DNA of 10,128 nt from Acidobacteriota bacterium. GTDB lineage: Bacteria > Acidobacteriota > Thermoanaerobaculia > Thermoanaerobaculales > Thermoanaerobaculaceae. The stretch is from positions 1-10,128 of the forward strand of contig JAJXUY010000035.1 in NCBI GenBank assembly GCA_021782525.1. Reading direction: 5' to 3'. The notes beneath the pieces were generated by a model, which was not told the DNA's origin, did not search any database, and was given only the letters and a program-made list of their open reading frames with translations. Shown piece by piece: positions 1 through 7,100 of the stretch; within the stretch, counting starts at the first letter, position 1, and every line of letters starts with the position of its first letter. A program made the position numbers and the translations under genes.

Positions 1-252
1 CATCGTCAGGAACAGCACGATGAGCTCGGGCCGCAGCTCCTTCAGCCGCTTCGCGGTCCTGATGCCGTCCTCGGGGGGCATCGTGATGTCGAGCAGGATC
101 ATGTCGGGGCGCAGCGTCTCGGCGAGCCGCAGCGCCTCCGTGCCGTCGCCCGCCTCGCCGACGATCTCGAGATCGGGGTCGACCTGCAGCAACGCCCGCA
201 GGCCGGAACGGACGACGGCGTGGTCGTCAGCAATCACGATGCGGATCGGCAC
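1..252 (-). CDS. NarL/FixJ-type response regulator, N-terminal part (gene runs off the left edge)
   Basis: The first 84 codons of a response regulator read leftward off the window. The translation begins MPIRIVIADDHAVVRSGLRAL and is a classic receiver (REC) domain. The acidic pocket is Asp9-Asp10, and the phospho-acceptor is Asp55 in LLDITMP. Thr83 sits at the conserved switch position just before the edge. The IADDHxxVRxGLRxLL opening is typical of NarL/FixJ regulators, which carry a C-terminal LuxR-type helix-turn-helix; that part is outside the window, so DNA binding is inferred. The start is GTG at 250-252, six bases after a GGAGG. The gene overlaps the end of the upstream histidine kinase by 26 bp, so the two are almost certainly co-transcribed, translationally coupled and cognate partners. 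Target genes are unknown. Confidence 0.94.
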   Translation of the reverse strand, partial: MPIRIVIADDHAVVRSGLRALLQVDPDLEIVGEAGDGTEALRLAETLRPDMILLDITMPPEDGIRTAKRLKELRPELIVLFLTM

Positions 253-2380
253 TTGGCACCTCCACCACGATCGTCGTACCTCCCCCGGGCGAGCTCTCCA
301 CCACCATGGTCCCGCCCAGGGCCTCGGCCCGCTCCCGCATCCCGAGCAAACCGAGGTGGTCCCCGCGCCGCACCCGGTCGGGGTCGAACCCGGTGCCGTC
401 GTCCTCGACCACCACGACGACACGGTCGCCGCGACACTCCGCCAACACGTCGACCCGGGTCGCGCCGGCGTGGCGCGCGACGTTGGTCATCGCCTCCTGG
501 ACCACACGGTAGAGGGCCGTCTCCACCACCACCGGGAGACGCTCGCTCGCGAACCCGCGCGCCTTGAAGCGCACCTCGAGGCCGAACTTGGACCCGGCCG
601 ATCGCACGTACTCCTGGAGCGCCGCCTCGAGCCCCAGCGGGTCGAGGCTCGGCGGTCGCAGGTCCACGGCCAGACGGTGCAGGCCGTCGATGACGGCGTC
701 GGTGCGCTGCATGAGCTCGGCGACCCGCCCGGTCACGCTTCCGCCCTCGTCGATCTCCCGCTCCAGCAGGCGGAGCCCGAAGCGCAGCGACGCCAGGGCC
801 TGTCCCGCCTCGTCGTGCAGCTCCCTGGCGATGGCGCGCCGCTCGTCCTCCTGGACCTCGACCAGACGGCGCGAGAGCGCCCGCATCCGCACCGTCGAAG
901 CCTGCATCTGCTCGAAGAGAATCGCGTTCTCGACCGCCACCGAAGCCTGGGAGGACATCGCCTCGGCCAGCTTCATGTGCTCCTCGTTGAAGTAGTCCGC
1001 CTCCCGCTTGGAGAGCGAGAACAGCCCGGCGACGTCGCCGCGGGCGAACAGCGGCACCCCCATCCAGCTCGCCTCGGCCGCGGCGTCCGTCGGCAGGCTC
1101 CAGTCCGGGTCGGTGCGGACGTCGGGGATCCGGACCGCCGTGCCGGTCGTCAAGATGCCGTGCACGATCGGATGATCGGTCGGGTCGAACGCCGGCCGCT
1201 CCTTGACCGGGAGCGGGACCACACGGTCGCCGTCGAAGATCGCCCGGACGGAGACCCGCGACGCCTCCTCGAGGAGCATGACGCTGGCGCGGTCGAAGGG
1301 GACCAGCCCCCGCAGGCGGTCGAGCAGGGTCGCCAACACCGTCTCGCGGTCGAGGCTGCGGGTGAGCGCCACGGTCGCCTCGCGCAGCGCCTCGGCGACC
1401 GTCCGGGCGTGCCGCTCGGCCTCGTGGGCGAGCCACCGGTGGGTCACGTCCCGGGCCACGCTCAGCACTGATTGGACGCCGCCTTGCGGATCCCTTTCCG
1501 GGACCAGCCGGCAGTCGAAGTACCGCGTTCCGGTCGGGGCCGGAAACGCGAAGTCGAGCCGCCCGGGCCGTCCGGTTGCGACCACCTTCCGCAGCGCCGC
1601 ATCCCACACCTCGACCAGATCGGACGGCATCCCCATTTCACGGTTCGTCTTGCCGACGAAGTCTTCCGCCGAGCGGCCGGTCACCCGCCCGGCCGAGGGG
1701 CTGGCGTACAGGTACCGCAGCTGTGGGTCGAAACGCGCGATGATGTCGGGCAGGTTCTCGACCAGCACCCTGAACTGCGCCTCGGCCTGGCGCAGATGCT
1801 CCGCGCCCTCGCGCACCTCTCTGGCGAGCCCGTTGCGGTCTTTCCGAAAGCCGTTGCGGGTGCGGCTGTTGAGCATCGCCACCGCGGCCATCTCGGCAAA
1901 CACCCCGGCGAGACGGGAGTCGGCCGCGGAGAACCCTCCGGGCTTGTCGATCAGGCCGATCAACCCGGCGACCTCGCCGGCGATGACGATCGGCACGACG
2001 AGCGCGTTCTCCGGCGTCGCGCATCGACCGGCAGGGGGTACTTGCCCCACCTTCTTTCCCAGACTCTTGGCGATGACGGCCCGGCCGGTCGTGACCGCGC
2101 GCGCGAAGAGGCGGCCCAGCGGCTCGGGCAGGCCGGCCGAGGCGTCGATCTCGAGGCTGCCGGGGTCGAGACAGGTGACCTCGATGCCCCCCCCATCCGG
2201 CGCACACAGTGCGACGAGGCCGGCGTCGGCGCCGAGGATCGCCTTGCACGCCCCCAGGACCGGCTTCGCCGCGTCGGAGAAAGCGCGGTTTTCCAGCACC
2301 GCGCGCGCCGCCGCCAACAACGCGGCGACTTCACCGCTGCGGCCGTTCGTCTTTCCCTGCCGCTCCGGCGACTCCTTCAT
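227..2380 (-). CDS. Sensor histidine kinase, GAF-PAS-GAF-HisKA_3-HATPase_c, no membrane segment
   Basis: A 717-residue NarX/DegS-class histidine kinase. Visible order: a divergent GAF domain (about 17-172), a short helical linker, a PAS domain (about 200-315; FRVLVENLPDIIARFDPQLRYLYASPS), a second GAF (about 328-488), then the HisKA_3 dimerisation domain. Its phospho-accepting His522 lies in RRAIARELHDEAGQAL. The ATP-binding domain follows (about 615-710), with the N box around Asn633 (VVQEAMTNVARHAGA), the G1 motif EDDGTGFD (659-666) and the G2 motif HLGLLGMRERA (675-685). No signal peptide or hydrophobic helix is visible, so it probably senses a cytoplasmic or diffusible cue through its GAF/PAS domains; the ligand cannot be told. 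The ATG start has GGAAGG four bases upstream. The 3' end overlaps the response regulator gene by 26 bp. The pair is divergent from the sigma gene, so a shared control region is possible but unproven. Confidence 0.95.
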   Translation of the reverse strand: MKESPERQGKTNGRSGEVAALLAAARAVLENRAFSDAAKPVLGACKAILGADAGLVALCAPDGGGIEVTCLDPGSLEIDASAGLPEPLGRLFARAVTTGRAVIAKSLGKKVGQVPPAGRCATPENALVVPIVIAGEVAGLIGLIDKPGGFSAADSRLAGVFAEMAAVAMLNSRTRNGFRKDRNGLAREVREGAEHLRQAEAQFRVLVENLPDIIARFDPQLRYLYASPSAGRVTGRSAEDFVGKTNREMGMPSDLVEVWDAALRKVVATGRPGRLDFAFPAPTGTRYFDCRLVPERDPQGGVQSVLSVARDVTHRWLAHEAERHARTVAEALREATVALTRSLDRETVLATLLDRLRGLVPFDRASVMLLEEASRVSVRAIFDGDRVVPLPVKERPAFDPTDHPIVHGILTTGTAVRIPDVRTDPDWSLPTDAAAEASWMGVPLFARGDVAGLFSLSKREADYFNEEHMKLAEAMSSQASVAVENAILFEQMQASTVRMRALSRRLVEVQEDERRAIARELHDEAGQALASLRFGLRLLEREIDEGGSVTGRVAELMQRTDAVIDGLHRLAVDLRPPSLDPLGLEAALQEYVRSAGSKFGLEVRFKARGFASERLPVVVETALYRVVQEAMTNVARHAGATRVDVLAECRGDRVVVVVEDDGTGFDPDRVRRGDHLGLLGMRERAEALGGTMVVESSPGGGTTIVVEVPSADPHRDC
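259..263 (-). promoter_or_regulatory. Shine-Dalgarno of the response regulator
   Basis: GGAGG on the minus strand, six bases before GTG at 250-252 and inside the 3' end of the kinase gene. It fixes the GTG start and supports translational coupling of the two genes. Confidence 0.75.
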
Positions 2381-2571
2381 CGGACCTTCCTTGCGCTGCG
2401 ACGGGCAGCGCCGATGCCTCCGGACGAGCCCTCGGTCGCTCTGCGAAGGCGGAAACGCGCGGTCCGGGGGCGGATATCTTGCGAGAAATATATCACTGGA
2501 CGCTTTGATGCTGGCCGTTTCCCTATTCGCCGGATTGGGTATTTCCTACTCGGATGTGGGGGTCGGGTTCA

Positions 2572-2592
2572 GGTAGTAAATGCGCTTACCGG
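2572..2592 (+). promoter_or_regulatory. Putative promoter or operator element, copy A (sigma gene leader)
   Basis: The core GGTAGTAAATGCGCTT is followed by ACCGG. It matches copy B at 3327-3347 in 17 of 21 ungapped positions. The match spans GGTAG, an AA pair and the uninterrupted TGCGCTT. The core ends 55 bases before the GTG of the sigma gene. A shared TGCGCAT follows at 2618-2624. The outer bases also form an imperfect inverted repeat (AGGTAGT ... CTTACC), as expected for an operator. Whether it is bound by the sigma factor or by a regulator is inference. Confidence 0.45.
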
Positions 2593-2632
2593 CGCAGCTT
2601 GGGCAAACTAGGGTGCATGCGCATAGCCGTCT

Positions 2633-2637
2633 GGAGG
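2633..2637 (+). promoter_or_regulatory. Shine-Dalgarno that sets the sigma factor start
   Basis: GGAGG lies five bases before GTG at 2643. It favours GTG over the in-frame ATG at 2580, whose upstream sequence has no purine-rich site. Confidence 0.75.
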
Positions 2638-2642
2638 CTGAC

Positions 2643-3308
2643 GTGAGCGAGCAAGGTGACTGGGACTTCGACCTCGGCGAGCTACCCTACCAAGCGCAAC
2701 TGCGCAGGACCGCGCTTCGCCTCACCCGCAGCACGGAGGGCGCCGACGACTTGCTTCAGGACACCTACCTCAAGGCCTTCCGTGCCTATGGCACCTTTCA
2801 CCCCGGCACCAACCTCAAGGCGTGGCTGTTCAAGATCCTCAAGAACACGTTCATCAACGACTACCGGAGGCGCCAGAAGACGCCCGCCCTGGTGGACTTC
2901 GTGGAGATCGAGGGGATCCTGGAGTCGGCGCTGGCGCCACTCCACGGTTCGGCGACCCGCACCCCCGAGGACGAGGTCGTCGACGCCTGCCTCGACAGCG
3001 AGGTACGGCAGGCGCTGGCTGACCTCCCCGCCTCGTTCAGGGTCGTGGTCCTCCTCGCCGACATCGAGGGCCACAGCTATCGGGAGACCGCCACGATCCT
3101 CGCGATTCCGCTCGGCACGGTCATGTCGCGCCTCTACCGTGGCCGCCGGCTTCTCGAGCGGGCGCTCCTCTCCTTCGGCGTGCGCTACCACTACCTGACC
3201 CGCAGACCGCGCCGCTTGCGTTCGAACGACCTCAATCTCGAACGGATCTTCGGCGCCGCAGCACCGGCCGGACCTGGGCAAGAGATCGGCCAGGTAGTTC
3301 TTACCTAG
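2643..3308 (+). CDS. ECF (group 4) RNA polymerase sigma factor
   Basis: A 221-residue sigma-70 family protein with only regions 2 and 4. Region 2 is about 15-80 (TEGADDLLQDTYLKAFRAYG, then GTNLKAWLFKILKNTFINDYRRR) and would bind the polymerase clamp and the -10 element. Region 4 is about 118-175 (LADLPASFRVVVLLADIEGHSY, then the helix-turn-helix PLGTVMSRLYRGRRLLERAL) and would bind the -35 element. The linker between them (about 81-117) is acidic. A tail of about 40 residues after region 4 (YLTRRPRRLRSNDLNLERIFG and beyond) is longer than in minimal ECF factors. GTG at 2643 is chosen for its GGAGG; an ATG at 2580 would add 21 residues with no family resemblance. No zinc-binding anti-sigma protein is encoded next to it, so how it is held inactive is unclear. 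It stands 91 bp before the membrane-protein/glucan-synthase operon, and both carry the same upstream element. Confidence 0.93.
   Translation: MSEQGDWDFDLGELPYQAQLRRTALRLTRSTEGADDLLQDTYLKAFRAYGTFHPGTNLKAWLFKILKNTFINDYRRRQKTPALVDFVEIEGILESALAPLHGSATRTPEDEVVDACLDSEVRQALADLPASFRVVVLLADIEGHSYRETATILAIPLGTVMSRLYRGRRLLERALLSFGVRYHYLTRRPRRLRSNDLNLERIFGAAAPAGPGQEIGQVVLT
3292..3306. repeat. Short inverted repeat across the sigma stop codon
   Basis: AGGTAGTTCTTACCT is a palindrome with perfect 5-bp arms around GTTCT. It overlaps the TAG stop at 3306-3308. No T tract follows, so it is a poor intrinsic terminator. It shares its AGGTAGT and CTTACC ends with the element at 2571-2590, with one base between them instead of seven. 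It may be another binding site for the same protein, or chance. Confidence 0.3.
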
Positions 3309-3326
3309 GCCGTGGCTCGACTCAAG

Positions 3327-3347
3327 GGTAGAAAGTGCGCTTCACGG
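3327..3347 (+). promoter_or_regulatory. Putative promoter or operator element, copy B (membrane protein/glucan synthase leader)
   Basis: GGTAGAAAGTGCGCTT followed by CACGG, the second copy of the element at 2572-2592. It begins 18 bases after the sigma stop codon. The core ends 57 bases before the ATG at 3400, against 55 bases for copy A. TGCGCAT follows at 3375-3381, 39 bases after the start of TGCGCTT; in copy A this distance is 37. It suggests that the downstream operon has its own promoter, under the same control as the sigma gene. Confidence 0.45.
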
Positions 3348-3388
3348 TTTGGGGCCGAAGGAGCAGGATTGGGTTGCGCATCGGAAGG

Positions 3389-3393
3389 GGAGG
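3389..3393 (+). promoter_or_regulatory. Shine-Dalgarno of the membrane protein
   Basis: GGAGG within GGGGAGGT, six bases before ATG at 3400. It favours that ATG over the in-frame TTG at 3349, which would add 17 residues. Confidence 0.75.
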
Positions 3394-3399
3394 TGTTCC

Positions 3400-4083
3400 A
3401 TGAAGCGCCCAGGAGTGAGCAAATTCTCCGTCGTCTGCCGCGCTGCCGGCGCGGGGCGGGCTGCGGTGCGAGCCGAAACCGATGCGCGGGTGGGCGCGAG
3501 GCCCCCGGCTCTCCTGGAGCTGCAGTGGCGAGGCCGAAGCGGCAGGTTCCGCCACCTCGTTCTCACTCCGGGTGGGTTGCGGCGAGTGCTCGGGACCTCC
3601 GGCATCGCCGCCCTGTTCGCTCTCGCCGTCGGCGGCGCTCTCTCCGTGCGCTCGGATCGTTTCCCGAGCCTTCTTGGTCACGACCCGGTTGCGCGCGAGA
3701 ACACGGAACTGAAGGCGCGGCACGCCGCACTGCGCGAGCAAGCGCTCGACGCTGCCGCGCAACTCGACGAGCGCATCGAGCTGGGGCACAGGATGCTCGG
3801 AATGGCAGAAACCCCGGCTCATGCATGGGAAAGCCAGAGCCTTCGCCTGCCGGCGAGAGCCGCCGGCGACGACGTAATCCTCGCCTGGATCTCGGAGCAG
3901 GAGGCGCGGCTCGCGGCGATCGGGAACGAGCTGGCTGCTGGCCGGGTTGGGGAGGGCGGAGAGCGTGCGTCGGTCCCGGCGCCGGCCTACACGGTTCCAG
4001 TACCCGTTCGCAACGCCACGACGCTCATGGTGGCGGGCCTGGCCTCAGCCAGGACTCAAGAAGCGGCGCCGACCAGGCGTTGA
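3400..4083 (+). CDS. Single-pass membrane coiled-coil protein resembling the N-terminal half of an M23 peptidase
   Basis: 227 residues, no recognised catalytic domain. Residues 1-62 are basic and probably cytoplasmic. A hydrophobic helix at about 64-83 (LGTSGIAALFALAVGGALSV) is the only membrane segment. A heptad-like stretch at about 97-132 (ENTELKARHAALREQALDAAAQLDERIELG) should form a coiled coil. The layout, including RFRHLVLTPGGLRRVL before the membrane helix, recalls the N-terminal part of membrane-anchored M23/LytM peptidases. No HxxxD or HxH zinc motifs follow; the protein ends in a low-complexity tail. It is therefore a scaffold-like or degenerate relative, or a partner protein. The role is not known. 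It precedes the glucan synthase by 51 bp in the same reading frame, probably as one operon, and could be an envelope partner of that enzyme. An anti-sigma role cannot be excluded, but no zinc-binding anti-sigma motif is seen. Confidence 0.78.
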   Translation: MKRPGVSKFSVVCRAAGAGRAAVRAETDARVGARPPALLELQWRGRSGRFRHLVLTPGGLRRVLGTSGIAALFALAVGGALSVRSDRFPSLLGHDPVARENTELKARHAALREQALDAAAQLDERIELGHRMLGMAETPAHAWESQSLRLPARAAGDDVILAWISEQEARLAAIGNELAAGRVGEGGERASVPAPAYTVPVPVRNATTLMVAGLASARTQEAAPTRR

Positions 4084-4092
4084 CGACCACGC

Positions 4093-4107
4093 AGGAGGTG
4101 ATCACTG
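4093..4107 (+). promoter_or_regulatory. Strong Shine-Dalgarno in front of an in-frame CTG
   Basis: AGGAGGTGAT (4093-4102) is close to a full anti-16S match. The codon at proper distance, six bases after GGAGG, is CTG at 4105-4107. It is in frame with the glucan synthase and ten codons before its first ATG (4135). The ATG has only a weak GAAAG (4126-4130) near it. An in-frame TGA at 4099-4101 rules out any start further upstream. Either CTG is used as a rare start codon, or the site serves the ATG at an unusually long distance. Confidence 0.6.
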
Positions 4108-4134
4108 TTCGGACGGCGCCGCCCCGAAAGCGCC

Positions 4135-7100
4135 ATGCCCCTCAGGGGCGAGCTCCTGAGCCCCGAGGGCCTCGAGGAGTGCGCCAGGACGCTCGCCGCC
4201 GGCTTCACGCTGGCGCCCGCGTCGCGGATCGGCGGGCGCGAGGTGCTGCCGCGGCTGGAAGGAAACATCCGCGCCCTGATCGCCGCGTACCGCTCCCTCG
4301 CCGACGACGTCCACCAGGGCGTCGCCGTTTCACCGGCCGCCGAGTGGCTGCTCGACAACTTTCACCTCGTCGAGTCGGAAGCGCGCGCCGTGCGGCACGA
4401 CCTCCCCGTCCGCTACTACCGGAGGCTGCCGAAGCTCGCGGCGCGCGAGTTCTCGGGCCAGGCCCGCATCCATGCGCTGGCGATCGAGCTGATCCGCCAC
4501 GGCGACGGGCGCCTCGACGAGGAGCGCCTGACGCGCTTCATCCGCGCGTTTCAAACGGTGGCCCCGTTGACGATCGGCGAGTTGTGGGCGTGGCCGAGCA
4601 TGCTCAAGCTCGCGCTCCTCGAGAACCTGAGGGTGCTGACCGACGGGATCCTGGCGGGACGCACGGCCCGCCGGGACGCGGATGCCGCCCTCGCCTGCCT
4701 GGAGGGAGGCGGCGCGCCCGTTCCTCTGCCCGACCCGCTGCCGAACGCGTTCGTGGCGCAGCTCCGGCAGCGGATGCGCGAGCACGACCCCCGCGTGTCC
4801 CCCCTCGCCGCCGCGGTGGAGCAGGCGCTCGCCGCGCGGGGCGCGACACCCGAGGATGCGGTCCGCTCAGAGAATCAGCGCCACGCGACCGATCAGGTCT
4901 CCACCGGCAACACGGTGACGAGCCTCAGGTTCTGCGCGACGCTCGATTGGAGCCGCTTCGTCGAGCTGGTCAGCCGGGTGGAGGAGATCCTGCGGCGGGA
5001 CCCGGCCGGTGTCTACCCGCGGATGGACTTCGCCAGCCGCGACCGCTACCGGCACGCCGTCGAGGACCTCGCCGAGCCGACCGGCGAGGCGCAGGTGCGC
5101 GTCGCGTTACGCGCCGTCGAGAGCGCCCGCCGGGCCGCAGAGCAGGACGGCGCCGGCGACAGGGCGGCGCACGTCGGCCATCACCTGATCGGCCCGGGCC
5201 GGCGCGACCTCGAAATCGACGTGGCGTATCGCCCCCGCCTGGCCCACCGGCTCCGCCGGTGGGCGTTCGCCCATGCCACCGCGGCGTACCTCGGCGCCAT
5301 CGGTCTCCTGACCGGATTCGGCGTTCTCGGCGCCTATGCGTACGCGGGGGCGGCGGGCGCCGCCGCGATGGCGACGGCCGCCGCCTTGCTCGCCCTGCTT
5401 CCCGCGAGCGAGCTCGCCCTGCTCGTCGTCCAGCGCATCGTGGCCGCGCTCGTGCCGCCGCGCCGGCTCCCCCGCCTCGATTTCAGCGACGGGATCCCCG
5501 AGAGCGGCCGCACGATGGTGGTCGTGCCGGTGCTGCTGGGCAGCGTCGGGGAGGTCGAGCGCCTCCTGGCGCACCTGGAGGTGCAGGCACTCGGCAACCT
5601 CGACCCCAAGATCCACTTCGCGGTCCTCTCGGACTTCAAGGACGCGCGGACGCTCTCGGTGGCCGGCGACGACGAGATCCTGGCCGCGGCGGTGGCCGGC
5701 ATCGAGGCGCTCAACCGCCGGCACCTGCGCGAGGGGAACGACCGCTTCTACCTGTTCCATCGCGATCGGCGGTGGAACCCGAAGGAAGGCGTCTTCATGG
5801 GCCGGGAGCGCAAACGGGGGAAGATCGAGGAGTTCAACCGCCTGTTGCGCTCCGCGGCCGACACCAGCTTCTCCGTCAAGGTCGGCGACCTCGCGGTCCT
5901 CCCGGCGGTGCGCTACGTCCTCACCCTGGACGCCGACACGCGACTCCCCCGGGGCGCCGCACGGACCCTGATCGGGATCATCTCGCACCCGCTCAACAGA
6001 GCGGTCGTCGACCCCGCCCTCCGCAGAGTCACCGAGGGCTACGGCATCCTCCAGCCGCGCGTGAGCGTCAACCTGGGGAGCGCCGGCGGGTCGCTGTTCG
6101 CGCGGGTGTACGCCGGGCACACCGGCGTCGACCCCTATACGACGGCGGTCTCGGACACCTACCAGGACCTGTTCGGCGAAGGAGCCTTCACCGGCAAGGG
6201 ACTGTACGACGTCGACGCGTTCCAGGCGACCGTGGGGTGGCGCGTCCCCGAGAACGCGCTGCTGTCGCACGACCTCTTCGAGGGGCTGTACGCGCGCACG
6301 GCGCTCGTCTCCGACGTGGAGGTGGTGGACGACTATCCGGCCAACGTCCTCGCGCACGCGCGGCGGCAGAACCGCTGGGTGCGCGGCGACTGGCAGATCC
6401 TCGCCTGGCTCTTCCCGCTGGTGCCGACGCCGCACGGGTTCGTGAAGAATCGCCTCCCGCTCATCAGTCAGTGGAAGATCCTCGACAACCTCCGCCGCAG
6501 CCTCGTGGCGCCCGCGCTCCTCGCCTACTTCGCGGCCGCGTGGGCCTTCCTGCCGGGGAGTCCTCTCACCTGGACGCTGGGCGGCCTCGCGGTCGTCGCG
6601 TTCCCGTTCGTCTCCTCGCTCCTGCACCTTCTGGAGCGCCGCCCGGCGCACGAACCGGCTCGCGTCCACCTCCGCGGCGTCGTGGACGACCTGAGCACCG
6701 CCTTGGCGCAGGCGCTCCTGACGCTGGTCTTCCTCCCGTTTCACGCATGGGAGTCGGTGCACGCCATCGCCGTGACGCTCGTCCGGCTCGTCATCACGAG
6801 GCGCCGCCTCCTCGACTGGGAGACGGCGGCCGCGCAGGCGGCGCGCGCCACGCGGGTCCTGCGCGAGGGGGTGCGCTCCTTCTTCGTCGAGATGGCCGCG
6901 AGCCCGATCGCCGCCCTGGGACTGCTCGCCATCACGGTCGCGGCGCGGCCCGGCGCCCTACCCCTGGCGCTGCCGTTCCTCGCCCTGTGGGCGGCGGCCC
7001 CCGCCTGCGCGTACTGGCTCAGCCAGCCGACGGTGCCGCGCCGGCGGGAACTGTCGCCCGAGGACCGCGATCTCCTGAGGAAGGTGGCGCAGAAGACCTG

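Larger units (their letters stand above)
2381..2642. other. Divergent intergenic region between the kinase and the sigma gene
   Basis: This 262-bp stretch must hold the promoters of both groups of genes. It contains the most AT-rich patch I noticed in the window (about 2484-2510, including AAATATAT). I could not place a convincing -35/-10 pair on either strand for the kinase. On the sigma side it holds the conserved element at 2572-2592, described separately. An ATG at 2580 extends the sigma frame by 21 codons, but it lacks a ribosome-binding site and lies inside that element. I see no convincing gene here. Confidence 0.5.

Noticed and set aside
20..1471. 483-codon plus-strand frame at the left end
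   Set aside because: Antisense shadow of the response regulator and histidine kinase. The His/Arg/Pro-rich product does not resemble a protein family.
1203..2611. Two plus-strand open frames (1203-2576 and 1472-2611) reaching into the intergenic region
   Set aside because: Both lie mostly antisense to the kinase and give Ser/Arg- or Arg/Gly-rich products. Neither has a plausible ribosome-binding site.
2580..2642. Sigma factor start at ATG 2580
   Set aside because: It has no Shine-Dalgarno, lies inside the conserved leader element, and adds 21 residues unlike sigma region 2. GTG 2643 has GGAGG at five bases.
3292..3306. Intrinsic terminator after the sigma gene
   Set aside because: The arms are only 5 bp, partly AT, and no T run follows. 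It is better kept as a possible binding site.
4081..4104. Frameshift or readthrough fusion of the membrane protein with the glucan synthase
   Set aside because: The two genes share a frame but are separated by two TGA stops (4081 and 4099) and a strong ribosome-binding site. The synthase has a complete, normal N-terminus of its own.
5107..6762. 551-codon open frame on the minus strand
   Set aside because: Antisense shadow of the GT84 part of the glucan synthase. The product is low-complexity, shows no motif, and has no ribosome-binding site of note.
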